Below are positions 17,137 to 25,570 of a stretch of 64,000 bases of DNA, in pieces. The translations under genes were made by a program, and so were the position numbers. Source of the stretch: Prevotella sp. CAG:1058 (GTDB taxonomy: Bacteria > Bacteroidota > Bacteroidia > Bacteroidales > Bacteroidaceae); NCBI GenBank assembly GCA_000433175.1, contig HF986692.1:1-64000 (forward strand), in the 5' to 3' direction. Positions within the stretch are counted from its first letter, which is position 1; every line of letters starts with the position of its first letter. The notes beneath the pieces are model-generated. The model saw only the letters and a list, made by a program, of their open reading frames with translations. It searched no databases and had not been told where the DNA came from.

Positions 17137-17250
17137 CAATAAAGGCTGCAAGCCACGCAGGACAAAGCTCCGCGACGCCCCATGGCAGGGCCGCGGGGCA
17201 TTGCCGTTGCAAGACGATTATAAACAAAAAACAATTACATACACAAGAAG

Positions 17251-18192
17251 ATGAAAAGAATTTCAACATTAGTGATTATCCTGGCGGCCGCCGTGATGAC
17301 GGTGTTCGGCCAGACTCCGGCCGACTGGGCCAAGCTCGAGAAGAGCGTTAACTTCTATGTTGCCAACGACCTCGGCCGCAACGGGTACTACGACCAGAAG
17401 CCCATTGCCGAACTGATGGGGCGCATGGCGGAGACGGTGGGCATAGAATGCGTGGCAGCTCCGGGCGACGTGCACCACTTCGAGGGCGTACGCAGCACGC
17501 AGGACCCGCTCTGGATGACCAACTACGAGCTCATATACTCGCACCCGGAACTGATGCTCGACTGGTTCCCCACGTGCGGCAACCACGAGTACCGCGGCAA
17601 CACACAGGCCGTACTGGACTACTCGGGCGTTTCTGCAAGGTGGAACATGCCTGCAAAATACTACACCAAGGTGCTCGAGGACGACGGCGTGACAGTGCGC
17701 CTGGTCTTCATCGACACCACACCGCTTATCGACAAGTACCGCAAGGACACCGAGAAGTATCCTGACGCGGGCAAGGAGGACATGGACAAGCAGCTGGCAT
17801 GGCTCGACCAGACGCTCGCACAGGCGAATGAAGACTGGGTGATAGTGCTCGGACACCATCCCGTCTACGCCTATACAGACAAGAGCGACAAGGAGCGCGC
17901 CGACATGCAGAAGCGCCTCAACCCAATACTGCTGAAGCACAAGAACGTGGCAATGTACATCTGCGGCCACATACACAACTTCCAGCACATACGCAAGCCG
18001 GGCACCGACATCGACTACGTTGTAAACACCAGCGGCTCGCTCAGCCGCGAGAACGTGCAGCCCGTAGACGGCACGCAGTTCTGCTCGGGCGTCAGCGGCT
18101 TCTCGCTCGTATGCGCCGACAAGCAGACACTGTCGCTGCACCTCATCGACAAGGACGGCAAGGTGGTGTACACCGTGAACCATACGAAATGA
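17251..18192 (+). CDS. Secreted purple acid phosphatase-like metallophosphoesterase
   Basis: 313 residues with a signal peptide ending AVMTVFGQ. The five calcineurin/purple-acid-phosphatase blocks are visible: NDLGRNGYYDQ (D-x-G, as in tartrate-resistant acid phosphatases), PGDVHHFEG, CGNHEYRGN, LGHHPVYA and CGHIHNFQHI. These bind two metal ions and hydrolyse phosphate monoesters, here in the periplasm or at the surface. It follows the TonB receptor on the same strand and ends in a strong terminator. The physiological substrate is unknown. Confidence 0.9.
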   Translation: MKRISTLVIILAAAVMTVFGQTPADWAKLEKSVNFYVANDLGRNGYYDQKPIAELMGRMAETVGIECVAAPGDVHHFEGVRSTQDPLWMTNYELIYSHPELMLDWFPTCGNHEYRGNTQAVLDYSGVSARWNMPAKYYTKVLEDDGVTVRLVFIDTTPLIDKYRKDTEKYPDAGKEDMDKQLAWLDQTLAQANEDWVIVLGHHPVYAYTDKSDKERADMQKRLNPILLKHKNVAMYICGHIHNFQHIRKPGTDIDYVVNTSGSLSRENVQPVDGTQFCSGVSGFSLVCADKQTLSLHLIDKDGKVVYTVNHTK

Positions 18193-18207
18193 CAATAGGA
18201 TTGCTTG

Positions 18208-18246
18208 ATTAAAAGGCGGCGGATTTCGCCGCCTTTTTTATTTTTT
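18208..18246 (+). terminator. Rho-independent terminator after the phosphatase gene
   Basis: AAAAGGCGGCG GATTT CGCCGCCTTTT followed by TTATTTTTT; a textbook GC-rich hairpin with U-tract 15 bp past the stop. Confidence 0.92.
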
Positions 18247-18281
18247 CGCCGTCTTTATTTATTTTGCGGATTATGGTGGCG

Positions 18282-18423
18282 AAGCCAAATGCCTTGCAGG
18301 TAGTTAGAGTTGTCAGGATAGTTAAAGCCGAATGCCTTGCAGGCAGCCTGGCATTAGACAGGGTTGAGCATGGTGGCAAGTACGCTTTAAGGTGGGTTTA
18401 AGCGTATGTCTTGCCGCCATGCC
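18282..18423. repeat. Direct repeats and a long imperfect hairpin upstream of the hybrid sensor gene
   Basis: Two 19-nt direct repeats (18282-18300 and 18325-18343, AAGCCRAATGCCTTGCAGG) precede an imperfect inverted repeat: GCATGGTGGCAAG..TACGC (about 18368-18390) pairs with GCGTATG..CTTGCCGCCATGC (about 18398-18423). The hairpin ends 56 bp before the -7 box of the regulator gene. The 314-bp gap between the phosphatase and regulator genes holds only this, the upstream terminator and the promoter. Function unknown. Confidence 0.55.
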
Positions 18424-18478
18424 ATCAAAAAACTTGCAGAAATCATCTGCCATACAAAACAATTCTATGAAAAATGTT

Positions 18479-18486
18479 TAAATTTG
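18479..18486 (+). promoter_or_regulatory. Promoter -7 box of the hybrid two-component gene
   Basis: TAAATTTG matches TAnnTTTG. It overlaps the first codons of the longest possible reading frame (ATG at 18474), which argues that translation really starts at 18507. Confidence 0.5.
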
Positions 18487-18506
18487 CCGTAAAATACCAA
18501 AAAGCC

Positions 18507-21272
18507 ATGAAATCAATACCCACCGCAACACTCTTGCTGCTAATGCTTTTGCTGGTAGGTTGCCAAAACGAACATAAATACAAGATTGGAGTGTCGCAAT
18601 GCTCGCAGGACGATTGGCGCATGAAACTCAATGACGAAATTATGCGCGAGGCATTGCTGCACGACAGTATTGAAGTCGAGATACGCTCGGCGGATGACGA
18701 CAACGGGAAGCAAAAGGCCGATTTAAGATACTTCGTACAGAACGGATTTGATATAATCATAGCCGCCCCAAATGAAGTGGAAACCATTACACCTCTTTTG
18801 GACAGCATCTATTTATCGGGCACACCGGTCATACTCTTCGACCGACGCACCAACAGCGACCACTACACATCCTTCTTAGGAGCCGACAACAAATTGCTCG
18901 GATGCTCCGCCGCCCAATATATACAGACGCTGAACAAAGCTCCCAAAATACTGGAGCTGATGGGAAAGCTGGAAACGAGTCCCGCACAGGAACGCCACAA
19001 AGGCTTTACTGAAAAGATAAATTCAATGGATAATGCGGTTATCCTTGCATCGGCGGTGGGAGACTGGACCGACGAAGGCGGCCAAAGGGTGACCGACTCC
19101 CTTCTAAGACTCTACCCACAGGCCAATATCATCTACGCCCACAACGACCGGATGGCCATCGGTGCCTCAAAAGCGGCGGAAAGGCTAGGACGGCGGAAAG
19201 ACATAAGCATAATAGGCATCGACGCTTCGCCACAAATCGGACTCAAGGCCGTTCATGATTCGGTGATTGATGCGAGCTTCATCTATCCCACAGATGGACG
19301 TCGGCTTATACAGTCGGCACTTTCCGTACTTAAAGGCGAAAAGCTGGATAAGGACATCGCCCTGCCTGTCGGTGTGGTAGCCAACCAGACTAATGCCGAA
19401 ATAATGCAACTGCAGGACGAAGCCTTGAAAGTAGAGACCAATAACATAAAGGTGCTGAAACAGAAGCTGAACGTCTATTGGGAACGCTACTCTATGCAAA
19501 CGGCTCTTCTTTACGGCATTGTCGTCATACTCGCATTGTCCAGCATATCCCTATTCTTGTTGTTGCGCTGTTGGCGGGCACAGCGACGGCACCGCACCCT
19601 CGCCGAGCAGCAAAACGCAAAGCTGGAAGCGCAACGCGATGAAATAGAACGCCAATATGTGCAGCTGCAACAGAAGAACGACGAGATAAGCCAGATAATG
19701 GAACAGCTGCGGCAGGCCACGCAATCAAAACTAACGTTTTTCACCAATGTCTCCCACGATTTGCGGACACCGCTTACACTGATTGCCGAACCCGTATCGC
19801 AAATGGCCCGTGCGGACAACCTGACCGAGGGGCAACATAAGCTCATGGCTTTGGCGATGAAGAACGTCCGCATCCTGATGCGCCTCATCAACCAGATTCT
19901 CGACTTCAGGAAGTATGAGAATGGAAAACTCGAACTTAATCTCATGGAAGTGGATGTAGCCGCCCAGATGCGGGACTGGACGGAATCTTTTAAGGACATA
20001 GCCTTGCGGCGGCATCTGAAGTTCCAGGTGAAAATTCCCGACGGCGACTACCGCATGGCCATCGACACGGACAAGATGGAGCGTGTGTTGTTCAACCTGA
20101 TTTCAAACGCCTTCAAATTCACACCCGCCGGAGGCACGGTACGCGTAGTACTGTCGCGCGAGGCGGACAATATCCGGCTCACCGTAAGCGATAACGGCAA
20201 AGGCATTCCCGAGAAAAACATCAAGCAGGTGTTTGAACGCTTTTTCAAAGTAGACAAAATCAGCCCGGAAGGTTCAGGCATCGGTCTTGCGCTTTCCAAG
20301 ACCTTCGTCGAGCTGCACGGCGGAAGCATCGAGGTGCAAAGTACGGAAGGGAAAGGCACGGTATTCACGGTCAGTCTGCCCGTACGGCACGTGGACAACG
20401 CTGCCTTGACTGAATCTGTCACGGCAGAACCATCCGCGGCAATCGCAACGGAGCTTGCCGACATCCTGCCACAGGCAGGAGAACCTTCCGAACAGGTTGA
20501 CACCATCCTCGTCATCGATGACAATCCCGACATCTGCGCCCTGGTAGGCACCCTACTGCAAGGGGTCTACACGGTCATTTATGCTTCTAACGGGCTGGAA
20601 GGCATTAAACTCGCCGCCAAGTATGTGCCCGACCTCATCATCTGCGACATCATGATGCCCGGCATTGACGGTCTTGAAACGTGCCGCCGGCTAAAACAAG
20701 AAGTAACCACATCGCACATACCAGTGTTGATGCTGACAGCCTGCGCCATGGATGAACAGCGCATAGCAGGGTATGACTGCGGAGCCGATGCCTATCTCAC
20801 AAAACCCTTCAACGGCGACCTGCTGAAAGCCCGCATAAAGTCGCTGGTGGCCAACCGGAAAAGGCTGAAAGAGCTTTACCTCTCCGGTGCAAGCCAGTCA
20901 GGTCTTGGACAGTCTGCCGCCAAATGGCACGACATGGACCACGACTTCTACGCGCAATTCCTTTCCGTCGTGGAAGAGGAAATCAGCAATTCCGAACTTT
21001 GCATGGACGACATCGCCTCGCGAATGGGTATAAGCCGCGTGCAGCTATACCGCAAAATCAAGGCGCTCACCAACTATTCGCCGACCGACCTCGTGCGCAA
21101 CCTCCGCCTGCAGCAGGCTTCACGCATGCTGAAGTCTTCCGACATGACCATTGCCGAAGTCTGCTATGCCGTGGGGTTCACCTCACATTCCTATTTCACA
21201 AAGTGCTACCGCGAATATTTCGGCGAACTGCCGTCCGAATCGCAAAAGCGTACCTCTAAAATCCATTCCTGA
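18507..21272 (+). CDS. Hybrid two-component system regulator with periplasmic sugar-binding-type sensor
   Basis: 921 residues. An N-terminal signal/anchor with lipobox-like LLVGC precedes a LacI/ribose-binding-type periplasmic domain (about 25-310: YKIGVSQCSQDDWRM, IIAAPNEVE, VILFDRRT, IYAHNDRMAIGA, ISIIGIDASPQIG). A membrane segment follows (about 333-355), then coiled coil, HisKA with His417 (NVSHDLRTPL), HATPase (NLISNAFKFT, DNGKGIP, GSGIGLAL), a receiver with Asp714 (IICDIMMPG) and an AraC-type DNA-binding domain at the C-terminus. This is the Bacteroidota HTCS layout; the sensor resembles the fructose sensor BT1754 type rather than the beta-propeller type. It probably controls the adjacent GH3 gene. 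Codon use is visibly lower in GC than the flanking genes, suggesting separate origin. Confidence 0.93.
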   Translation: MKSIPTATLLLLMLLLVGCQNEHKYKIGVSQCSQDDWRMKLNDEIMREALLHDSIEVEIRSADDDNGKQKADLRYFVQNGFDIIIAAPNEVETITPLLDSIYLSGTPVILFDRRTNSDHYTSFLGADNKLLGCSAAQYIQTLNKAPKILELMGKLETSPAQERHKGFTEKINSMDNAVILASAVGDWTDEGGQRVTDSLLRLYPQANIIYAHNDRMAIGASKAAERLGRRKDISIIGIDASPQIGLKAVHDSVIDASFIYPTDGRRLIQSALSVLKGEKLDKDIALPVGVVANQTNAEIMQLQDEALKVETNNIKVLKQKLNVYWERYSMQTALLYGIVVILALSSISLFLLLRCWRAQRRHRTLAEQQNAKLEAQRDEIERQYVQLQQKNDEISQIMEQLRQATQSKLTFFTNVSHDLRTPLTLIAEPVSQMARADNLTEGQHKLMALAMKNVRILMRLINQILDFRKYENGKLELNLMEVDVAAQMRDWTESFKDIALRRHLKFQVKIPDGDYRMAIDTDKMERVLFNLISNAFKFTPAGGTVRVVLSREADNIRLTVSDNGKGIPEKNIKQVFERFFKVDKISPEGSGIGLALSKTFVELHGGSIEVQSTEGKGTVFTVSLPVRHVDNAALTESVTAEPSAAIATELADILPQAGEPSEQVDTILVIDDNPDICALVGTLLQGVYTVIYASNGLEGIKLAAKYVPDLIICDIMMPGIDGLETCRRLKQEVTTSHIPVLMLTACAMDEQRIAGYDCGADAYLTKPFNGDLLKARIKSLVANRKRLKELYLSGASQSGLGQSAAKWHDMDHDFYAQFLSVVEEEISNSELCMDDIASRMGISRVQLYRKIKALTNYSPTDLVRNLRLQQASRMLKSSDMTIAEVCYAVGFTSHSYFTKCYREYFGELPSESQKRTSKIHS

Positions 21273-21547
21273 CATTCCCCATACGTCCATTCCAAACCCC
21301 ATACATGGCCTGGGACGTGACAGCAAAGTGGCTGTAACTCCGGGAACGAAGGTTGTATTCATTGGTTCACTTGATGTTTAAATCTAATACCAAGTATGAT
21401 AAGAAAGTTCAGCTCATCGATGCTGTTACGACCTGCAAGGGGAGCCAGTAAGCCTGCCAGGCGTACGTTTGGCAAGAAGACCGGCTTTAAGGCAGCGCCA
21501 TTATGAAACTTACACACATACAATTTTCTAATAACTTAAAGAGCTTT
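21273..21547. other. Intergenic region with degenerate short frames
   Basis: 275 bp between regulator and GH3. One frame ends DSKVAVTPGTKVVFIGSLDV at about 21381, and a 36-codon basic frame runs 21396-21506. Both look like remnants of a lost gene, but no family could be named. No clear promoter match was found. Confidence 0.3.
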
Positions 21548-24151
21548 ATGAAAAGGTTTCTTCTTTTTATCACTACGGCGACGGCCATCGCCGCCAACGC
21601 CCAGGTCTATAAAGACCGCACGGCGTCGCCCCGCGAACGGGCGGAAAGCATAGTCAAGGAAATGACGCTTGACGAAAAAATCTCGCTGATGCGATATGAA
21701 TCACCGGCAATCCCCCGGCTGGGTATTGAGCAGTACAACTGGTGGAACGAAGCGCTGCACGGGGTTAGCCGTGCCGGCATAGCCACCGTCTTCCCCCAAC
21801 CGATAGGCATGGCGGCCACTTTCGACGACAAACTGGTATATGATGTATTCACCGTCGTGTCAGACGAGGCACGTGCCAAACACCACAAGGCAAAGAAGGA
21901 AGGTCCGTTGAAGATATACCAGGGGCTTACGTTCTGGACACCCAACGTCAACATTTACCGTGACCCACGATGGGGACGCGGGCACGAGACATACGGCGAA
22001 GACCCGTATCTGACCTCGAAAATGGGTGTTAGCGTGGTGCGCGGGCTTCAGGGTGACCATTACGAAGGAGGCGCGTTCACCGGCAAGAACCCGTTAAAGC
22101 ACTATAAGACAAACGCCTGTGCCAAGCACTATGCCGTACACAGCGGACCTGAATGGAGCCGCCATACGTACAACGCCAAGGATATTTCAGACCGCGACTT
22201 GCGTGAAACCTACCTGCCGGCGTTCCAGGCATTGGTGCAGAAGGGCAACGTAATGGAAGTGATGTGCGCCTACAACCGCTACGAGGGCGACCCTTGTTGC
22301 GGGTCAAACACGTTATTGCAAAAGATCCTGCGCAACGAATGGGGCTACCAAGGCATCGTCGTGTCGGACTGCTGGGCAGTGGATGACTTTTATTTCGAAG
22401 ACCGACATAACACCGAACCGGACAAGGAGCATGCCGTGGCGAAAGCCGTAAGGGCAGGTACCGACCTGGAGTGCGGACAAGCGTTCGGCGCACTGGCGGA
22501 AGCCGTGAAGCAAGGACTTGTGACTGAAGCGGAGATAGACCGTGCCGTAATCCGCCTGATGACCGCCCGCTACGCACTGGGCGAGATGGACCCTGACTCA
22601 ACTGTGGAATGGGCTAAGATCCCGTATTCGGTTGTCGACTGCCAGGCGCACAAGGACCTCGCGCTCGACGTGGCCCGCAAGTCGCTCGTCCTGCTGAAGA
22701 ACGACGGCGTGCTTCCCCTGCGCAAGGATATGAAGATAGGCATAATCGGCCCTAACGCCAACGATTCGGTGATGCAATGGGGCAACTACAACGGCTTCCC
22801 CTCGCACACCTCTACGCTGCTTTCAGCCATCAGGGAGCGTCTGCCCCAATCGCAGGTGGTCTATGTCCCCGGCTTCGACCATACGTCATCAGTAAGGCTT
22901 GAAAGCCTGCTCGAATACACTTCCGCATCCGGCAAGAAGGGATTTGACGCAAAGTTTTGGAAGAAGTTCACCCGCAATCCTGACGAAACGCCCTGCGACA
23001 TAACATACCATTACAGCACCCCGCTGACACTTACTACTGCCGGAGCCACGGTGTGGGCGCCAGAAGTGCCTCTCGGCGGATTTCTTGCCGAGTTTTCCAC
23101 AACTTTCGCTCCTGTAAAGACCGAAGACGTGACCTTTGCCGTGCAGGCGCAGGGTTTTCTGGAATTGTTCGTCAATGGCGAACGGGTATTCAACGGCGCA
23201 AACATGAAAGCCAACCAAGCCTACACCTTCAAAGCCGAAGCCGGCAAGGAATACGATATCAAGCTGCGCTTCAACGCTTCGGAAGGCGAATGCGCTTCGC
23301 TGAACTTCGACTTCGGACGCACCATCCCCCTCGATGTGGATAAGGCTGCCGCTGCCCTGGCCGATTGCGACGCCATCATCTATGCCGGCGGCTTGTCGCC
23401 ACAGCTCGAGGGCGAGGAAATGCCGGTCAAGATAGAGGGCTTCCGCAACGGCGACCGCGAAATCATAGAACTGCCCAAGATACAGACGGCAATGCTCGAG
23501 CGGCTGGGCAAAACAGGCAAGCCGGTGGTATTGGTAAACTTCTCAGGTTCGTGCGTCTCGCTCACGCGTGAAGAGAGTATGACGGATGCCATCCTGCAAG
23601 CATGGTATCCGGGACAAGCCGGAGGCGAGGCAGTGGCCGATGTGCTCTTCGGCGACTACAACCCGTCTGGACGCTTGCCGCTGACCTTCTTCCGCTCGAC
23701 AGCCGACCTGCCTGACATCGAGGATTACAACATCGAGGAAGGCGGCCGCACCTACCGCTACTTCAAGGGCGACCCGCTCTACCACTTCGGCTTCGGACTG
23801 TCATACACTGAATTCGAGTACGGCAAGGCAAAAGCAAGAAAGGAGGGCGGCAACTATGTGCTCACCATACCCGTTACCAACAAGGGCGACCGTGCAGGCG
23901 ACGAGATAGTCCAGGTGTACGTTTCTTATCCGAAAGACACGTTCGGCCCCTCGCGTGCCCTCCGCGCCTACCGCCGTGTAAGCATCCAGCCGGGACAGAC
24001 CGAGAAGGTGGAAATAACGCTTGCTCCCGAACAGTTCGAGTGGTTCGACTATGAGACATTGAGGATGAAGCCCCTCCAGGGCGAATACATCGTTTCTTAC
24101 GGTCCGTCGTCCGACCCTGCCTGCCTGAAATCAATCACCGTGAACAGATGA
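21548..24151 (+). CDS. GH3 beta-glycosidase with PA14 insert (beta-xylosidase/beta-glucosidase-like), secreted
   Basis: 867 residues with a signal peptide (MKRFLLFITTATAIAANAQ). GH3 N-domain motifs are visible (YNWWNEALHGVSRAG, PNVNIYRDPRWGRGHETYGEDP), with nucleophile Asp274 in GIVVSDCWAVDD. The C-domain is interrupted by a PA14-like beta-domain (about 500-600: FLELFVNGERVFNG), and a fibronectin-III-like domain closes the protein. The WNEALHG and RDPRWGRGHETYGEDP signatures are those of the xylan beta-xylosidase branch of GH3. The start at 21548 is chosen for the signal peptide; an ATG at 21503 lies upstream. Likely under control of the hybrid regulator directly upstream. Confidence 0.92.
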   Translation: MKRFLLFITTATAIAANAQVYKDRTASPRERAESIVKEMTLDEKISLMRYESPAIPRLGIEQYNWWNEALHGVSRAGIATVFPQPIGMAATFDDKLVYDVFTVVSDEARAKHHKAKKEGPLKIYQGLTFWTPNVNIYRDPRWGRGHETYGEDPYLTSKMGVSVVRGLQGDHYEGGAFTGKNPLKHYKTNACAKHYAVHSGPEWSRHTYNAKDISDRDLRETYLPAFQALVQKGNVMEVMCAYNRYEGDPCCGSNTLLQKILRNEWGYQGIVVSDCWAVDDFYFEDRHNTEPDKEHAVAKAVRAGTDLECGQAFGALAEAVKQGLVTEAEIDRAVIRLMTARYALGEMDPDSTVEWAKIPYSVVDCQAHKDLALDVARKSLVLLKNDGVLPLRKDMKIGIIGPNANDSVMQWGNYNGFPSHTSTLLSAIRERLPQSQVVYVPGFDHTSSVRLESLLEYTSASGKKGFDAKFWKKFTRNPDETPCDITYHYSTPLTLTTAGATVWAPEVPLGGFLAEFSTTFAPVKTEDVTFAVQAQGFLELFVNGERVFNGANMKANQAYTFKAEAGKEYDIKLRFNASEGECASLNFDFGRTIPLDVDKAAAALADCDAIIYAGGLSPQLEGEEMPVKIEGFRNGDREIIELPKIQTAMLERLGKTGKPVVLVNFSGSCVSLTREESMTDAILQAWYPGQAGGEAVADVLFGDYNPSGRLPLTFFRSTADLPDIEDYNIEEGGRTYRYFKGDPLYHFGFGLSYTEFEYGKAKARKEGGNYVLTIPVTNKGDRAGDEIVQVYVSYPKDTFGPSRALRAYRRVSIQPGQTEKVEITLAPEQFEWFDYETLRMKPLQGEYIVSYGPSSDPACLKSITVNR

Positions 24152-24423
24152 CCTGCCTCCCGGCCGGAGGCACGAACTTCGGTTCTCCACTCATTAATTG
24201 ATGAATGAGCTTAGATTAACGTGAGTTCGATGAATCATAAGTAATTACAAATTTGGTGAAAAGACACATTGACCGCATTGCTCTGATTTCATCGGACCCA
24301 CGTTGTTTTTTTTATCGTTTACTGCCCTGTCCCTGCATGATAAGGCCTCCTTTATGATTTGAAGCCATTACGACAAGATATTCCATAATACCCCACCGCA
24401 ACGGCGACGTGTTACGGCTGGCT

Positions 24424-24511
24424 ATGCAGGAGACGGCATATTGCAGTGCGGAAGGTAACCTTTCGGCCGCTGAAAGGCCGTCTTTTACAACGCAAAAGGT
24501 TACCTTTTGCA
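24424..24511. repeat. 4 x 22-nt palindromic repeat element, copy C
   Basis: Four 22-nt units starting at 24424, 24446, 24468 and 24490. The last unit (CGCAAAAGGTTACCTTTTGC core) is an almost perfect palindrome; the first is the most degenerate. Located between the GH3 gene and the dipeptidase promoter. Confidence 0.85.
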
Positions 24512-24578
24512 AAGCGTTGGCAGTCAAGGCGTTACAGCACAAGCGCAATGGCGCGCCGCAAACAAACCGCCCGAAAAA

Positions 24579-24610
24579 TTTGCTTCATAATGACAAATGG
24601 CGTAATTTTG
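24579..24610 (+). promoter_or_regulatory. Promoter of the D-Ala-D-Ala dipeptidase gene
   Basis: TTTG (24579-24582), 20-nt spacer, TAATTTTG (24603-24610): both boxes of the Bacteroidota promoter at normal spacing, 20 bp before the start codon. Confidence 0.65.
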
Positions 24611-24629
24611 CCTTAAAAATTACCCGAAT

Positions 24630-25301
24630 ATGATTAAACTCTTACTTACCGTGGCGCTCGCCGCCGCACTGTCAGCCCCCGCGGCAGCCCAGAAGACCAA
24701 GACCGAACAGTCGCTGGAGCGGCAGGGCATGGTAGACATACACACGAAAGACAAGACGATAAAGGTAAGCCTGATGTACGCCAGGGCGGACAACTTCACC
24801 GGCACAGTGCTTTACACCGACCTCAATCGCGCCTACCTGCACCCCAAGGCGGCCGCCGCACTGGCCAAGGCGCAGAAGCGGCTGAAGCAGCTGCGCCCCG
24901 ACCTGAGCCTGAAAGTGTATGACGCGGTGCGCCCGATGAGCATACAGCAGAAGATGTGGGACAAGGTGAAGAACACGCCGCAGTACTTCTACGTGAGCAA
25001 TCCGGCGCGCGGCGGCGGCCTGCACAACTACGGCATGGCTGTCGACATAACGCTGTGCAACGCCAAGGGCGACACGCTCGACATGGGCACGAAGATAGAC
25101 TACATGGGCAAGGCGGCACACATAGACAACGAGGCGGCGCTCGTGAAGAGCGGACGCATAAGCCGCCAGGCACTGAAGAACCGCCAGCTGCTGCGCGAAG
25201 TGATGCGCTACGCCGGCTTCAAACCGCTGCGCACCGAGTGGTGGCACTTCAACTACATATCAAGGGCTACGGCAAAGAAGTACTATAAAGTGATAAAATA
25301 A
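24630..25301 (+). CDS. D-alanyl-D-alanine dipeptidase (VanX/DdpX-like, M15D)
   Basis: 223 residues with a signal peptide ending APAAAQ. The M15 zinc and catalytic motifs are present: VYDAVRPMS, GGGLHNYGMAVDITL (HxxGxAxD) and TEWWHFNY (catalytic Glu and zinc His). The family cleaves D-Ala-D-Ala dipeptides. With a signal peptide it acts in the periplasm, probably on peptidoglycan turnover products rather than as a resistance factor. It has its own promoter and is unlinked functionally to its neighbours. Confidence 0.92.
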   Translation: MIKLLLTVALAAALSAPAAAQKTKTEQSLERQGMVDIHTKDKTIKVSLMYARADNFTGTVLYTDLNRAYLHPKAAAALAKAQKRLKQLRPDLSLKVYDAVRPMSIQQKMWDKVKNTPQYFYVSNPARGGGLHNYGMAVDITLCNAKGDTLDMGTKIDYMGKAAHIDNEAALVKSGRISRQALKNRQLLREVMRYAGFKPLRTEWWHFNYISRATAKKYYKVIK

Positions 25302-25483
25302 CGGCCGTGGAGCGGTAAGACAGCAACCGGAAAATTACAAAACAGTAACCAGGAAGCAATAAGACAACGACCGGAAGATAACAAGACTGCCACCACGGAA
25401 TAATAAGACAACAGCCACAAAGCCGCCCGAGCCAAATACGGCACCGGCCACAGGCAAGCCGTCAGGCACAGCCCCACCCTCCT

Positions 25484-25564
25484 ATCGGTCCCATCAGTCC
25501 CATCGCTCCCATAGGTTCCATTCCTCCCATTACTCCCATCCGTTCCATTACTCCCATCCCCCAA
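25484..25564. repeat. 9-nt minisatellite upstream of the THUMP-like methyltransferase gene
   Basis: Nine tandem 9-nt units of the form YCCATnnnt (CCCATCAGT, CCCATCGCT, CCCATAGGT, TCCATTCCT and so on) run up to 7 bp before the start codon. Read on the other strand the units are ATGGGAnnn. Related ATGGGAGAG/CTCTCAGnn units occur at 36.3 and 36.6 kb. Confidence 0.8.
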
Positions 25565-25570
25565 AAAACC

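Larger units (their letters stand above)
24152..24629. other. 478-bp intergenic region
   Basis: Holds repeat copy C (24424-24511) and the promoter of the dipeptidase gene (24579-24610). The first 270 bp show nothing recognisable beyond AT-rich sequence with an ATTAATTGATGAAT stretch. Confidence 0.6.

Noticed and set aside
21396-21506. 36-codon basic small gene between the hybrid regulator and GH3
   Set aside because: No ribosome-binding site or recognisable homology; kept only as part of a degenerate intergenic region.
24630-25301. Vancomycin resistance determinant (VanX)
   Set aside because: No vanH/vanA-type ligase or regulators nearby, and the signal peptide suggests a periplasmic cell-wall turnover role.
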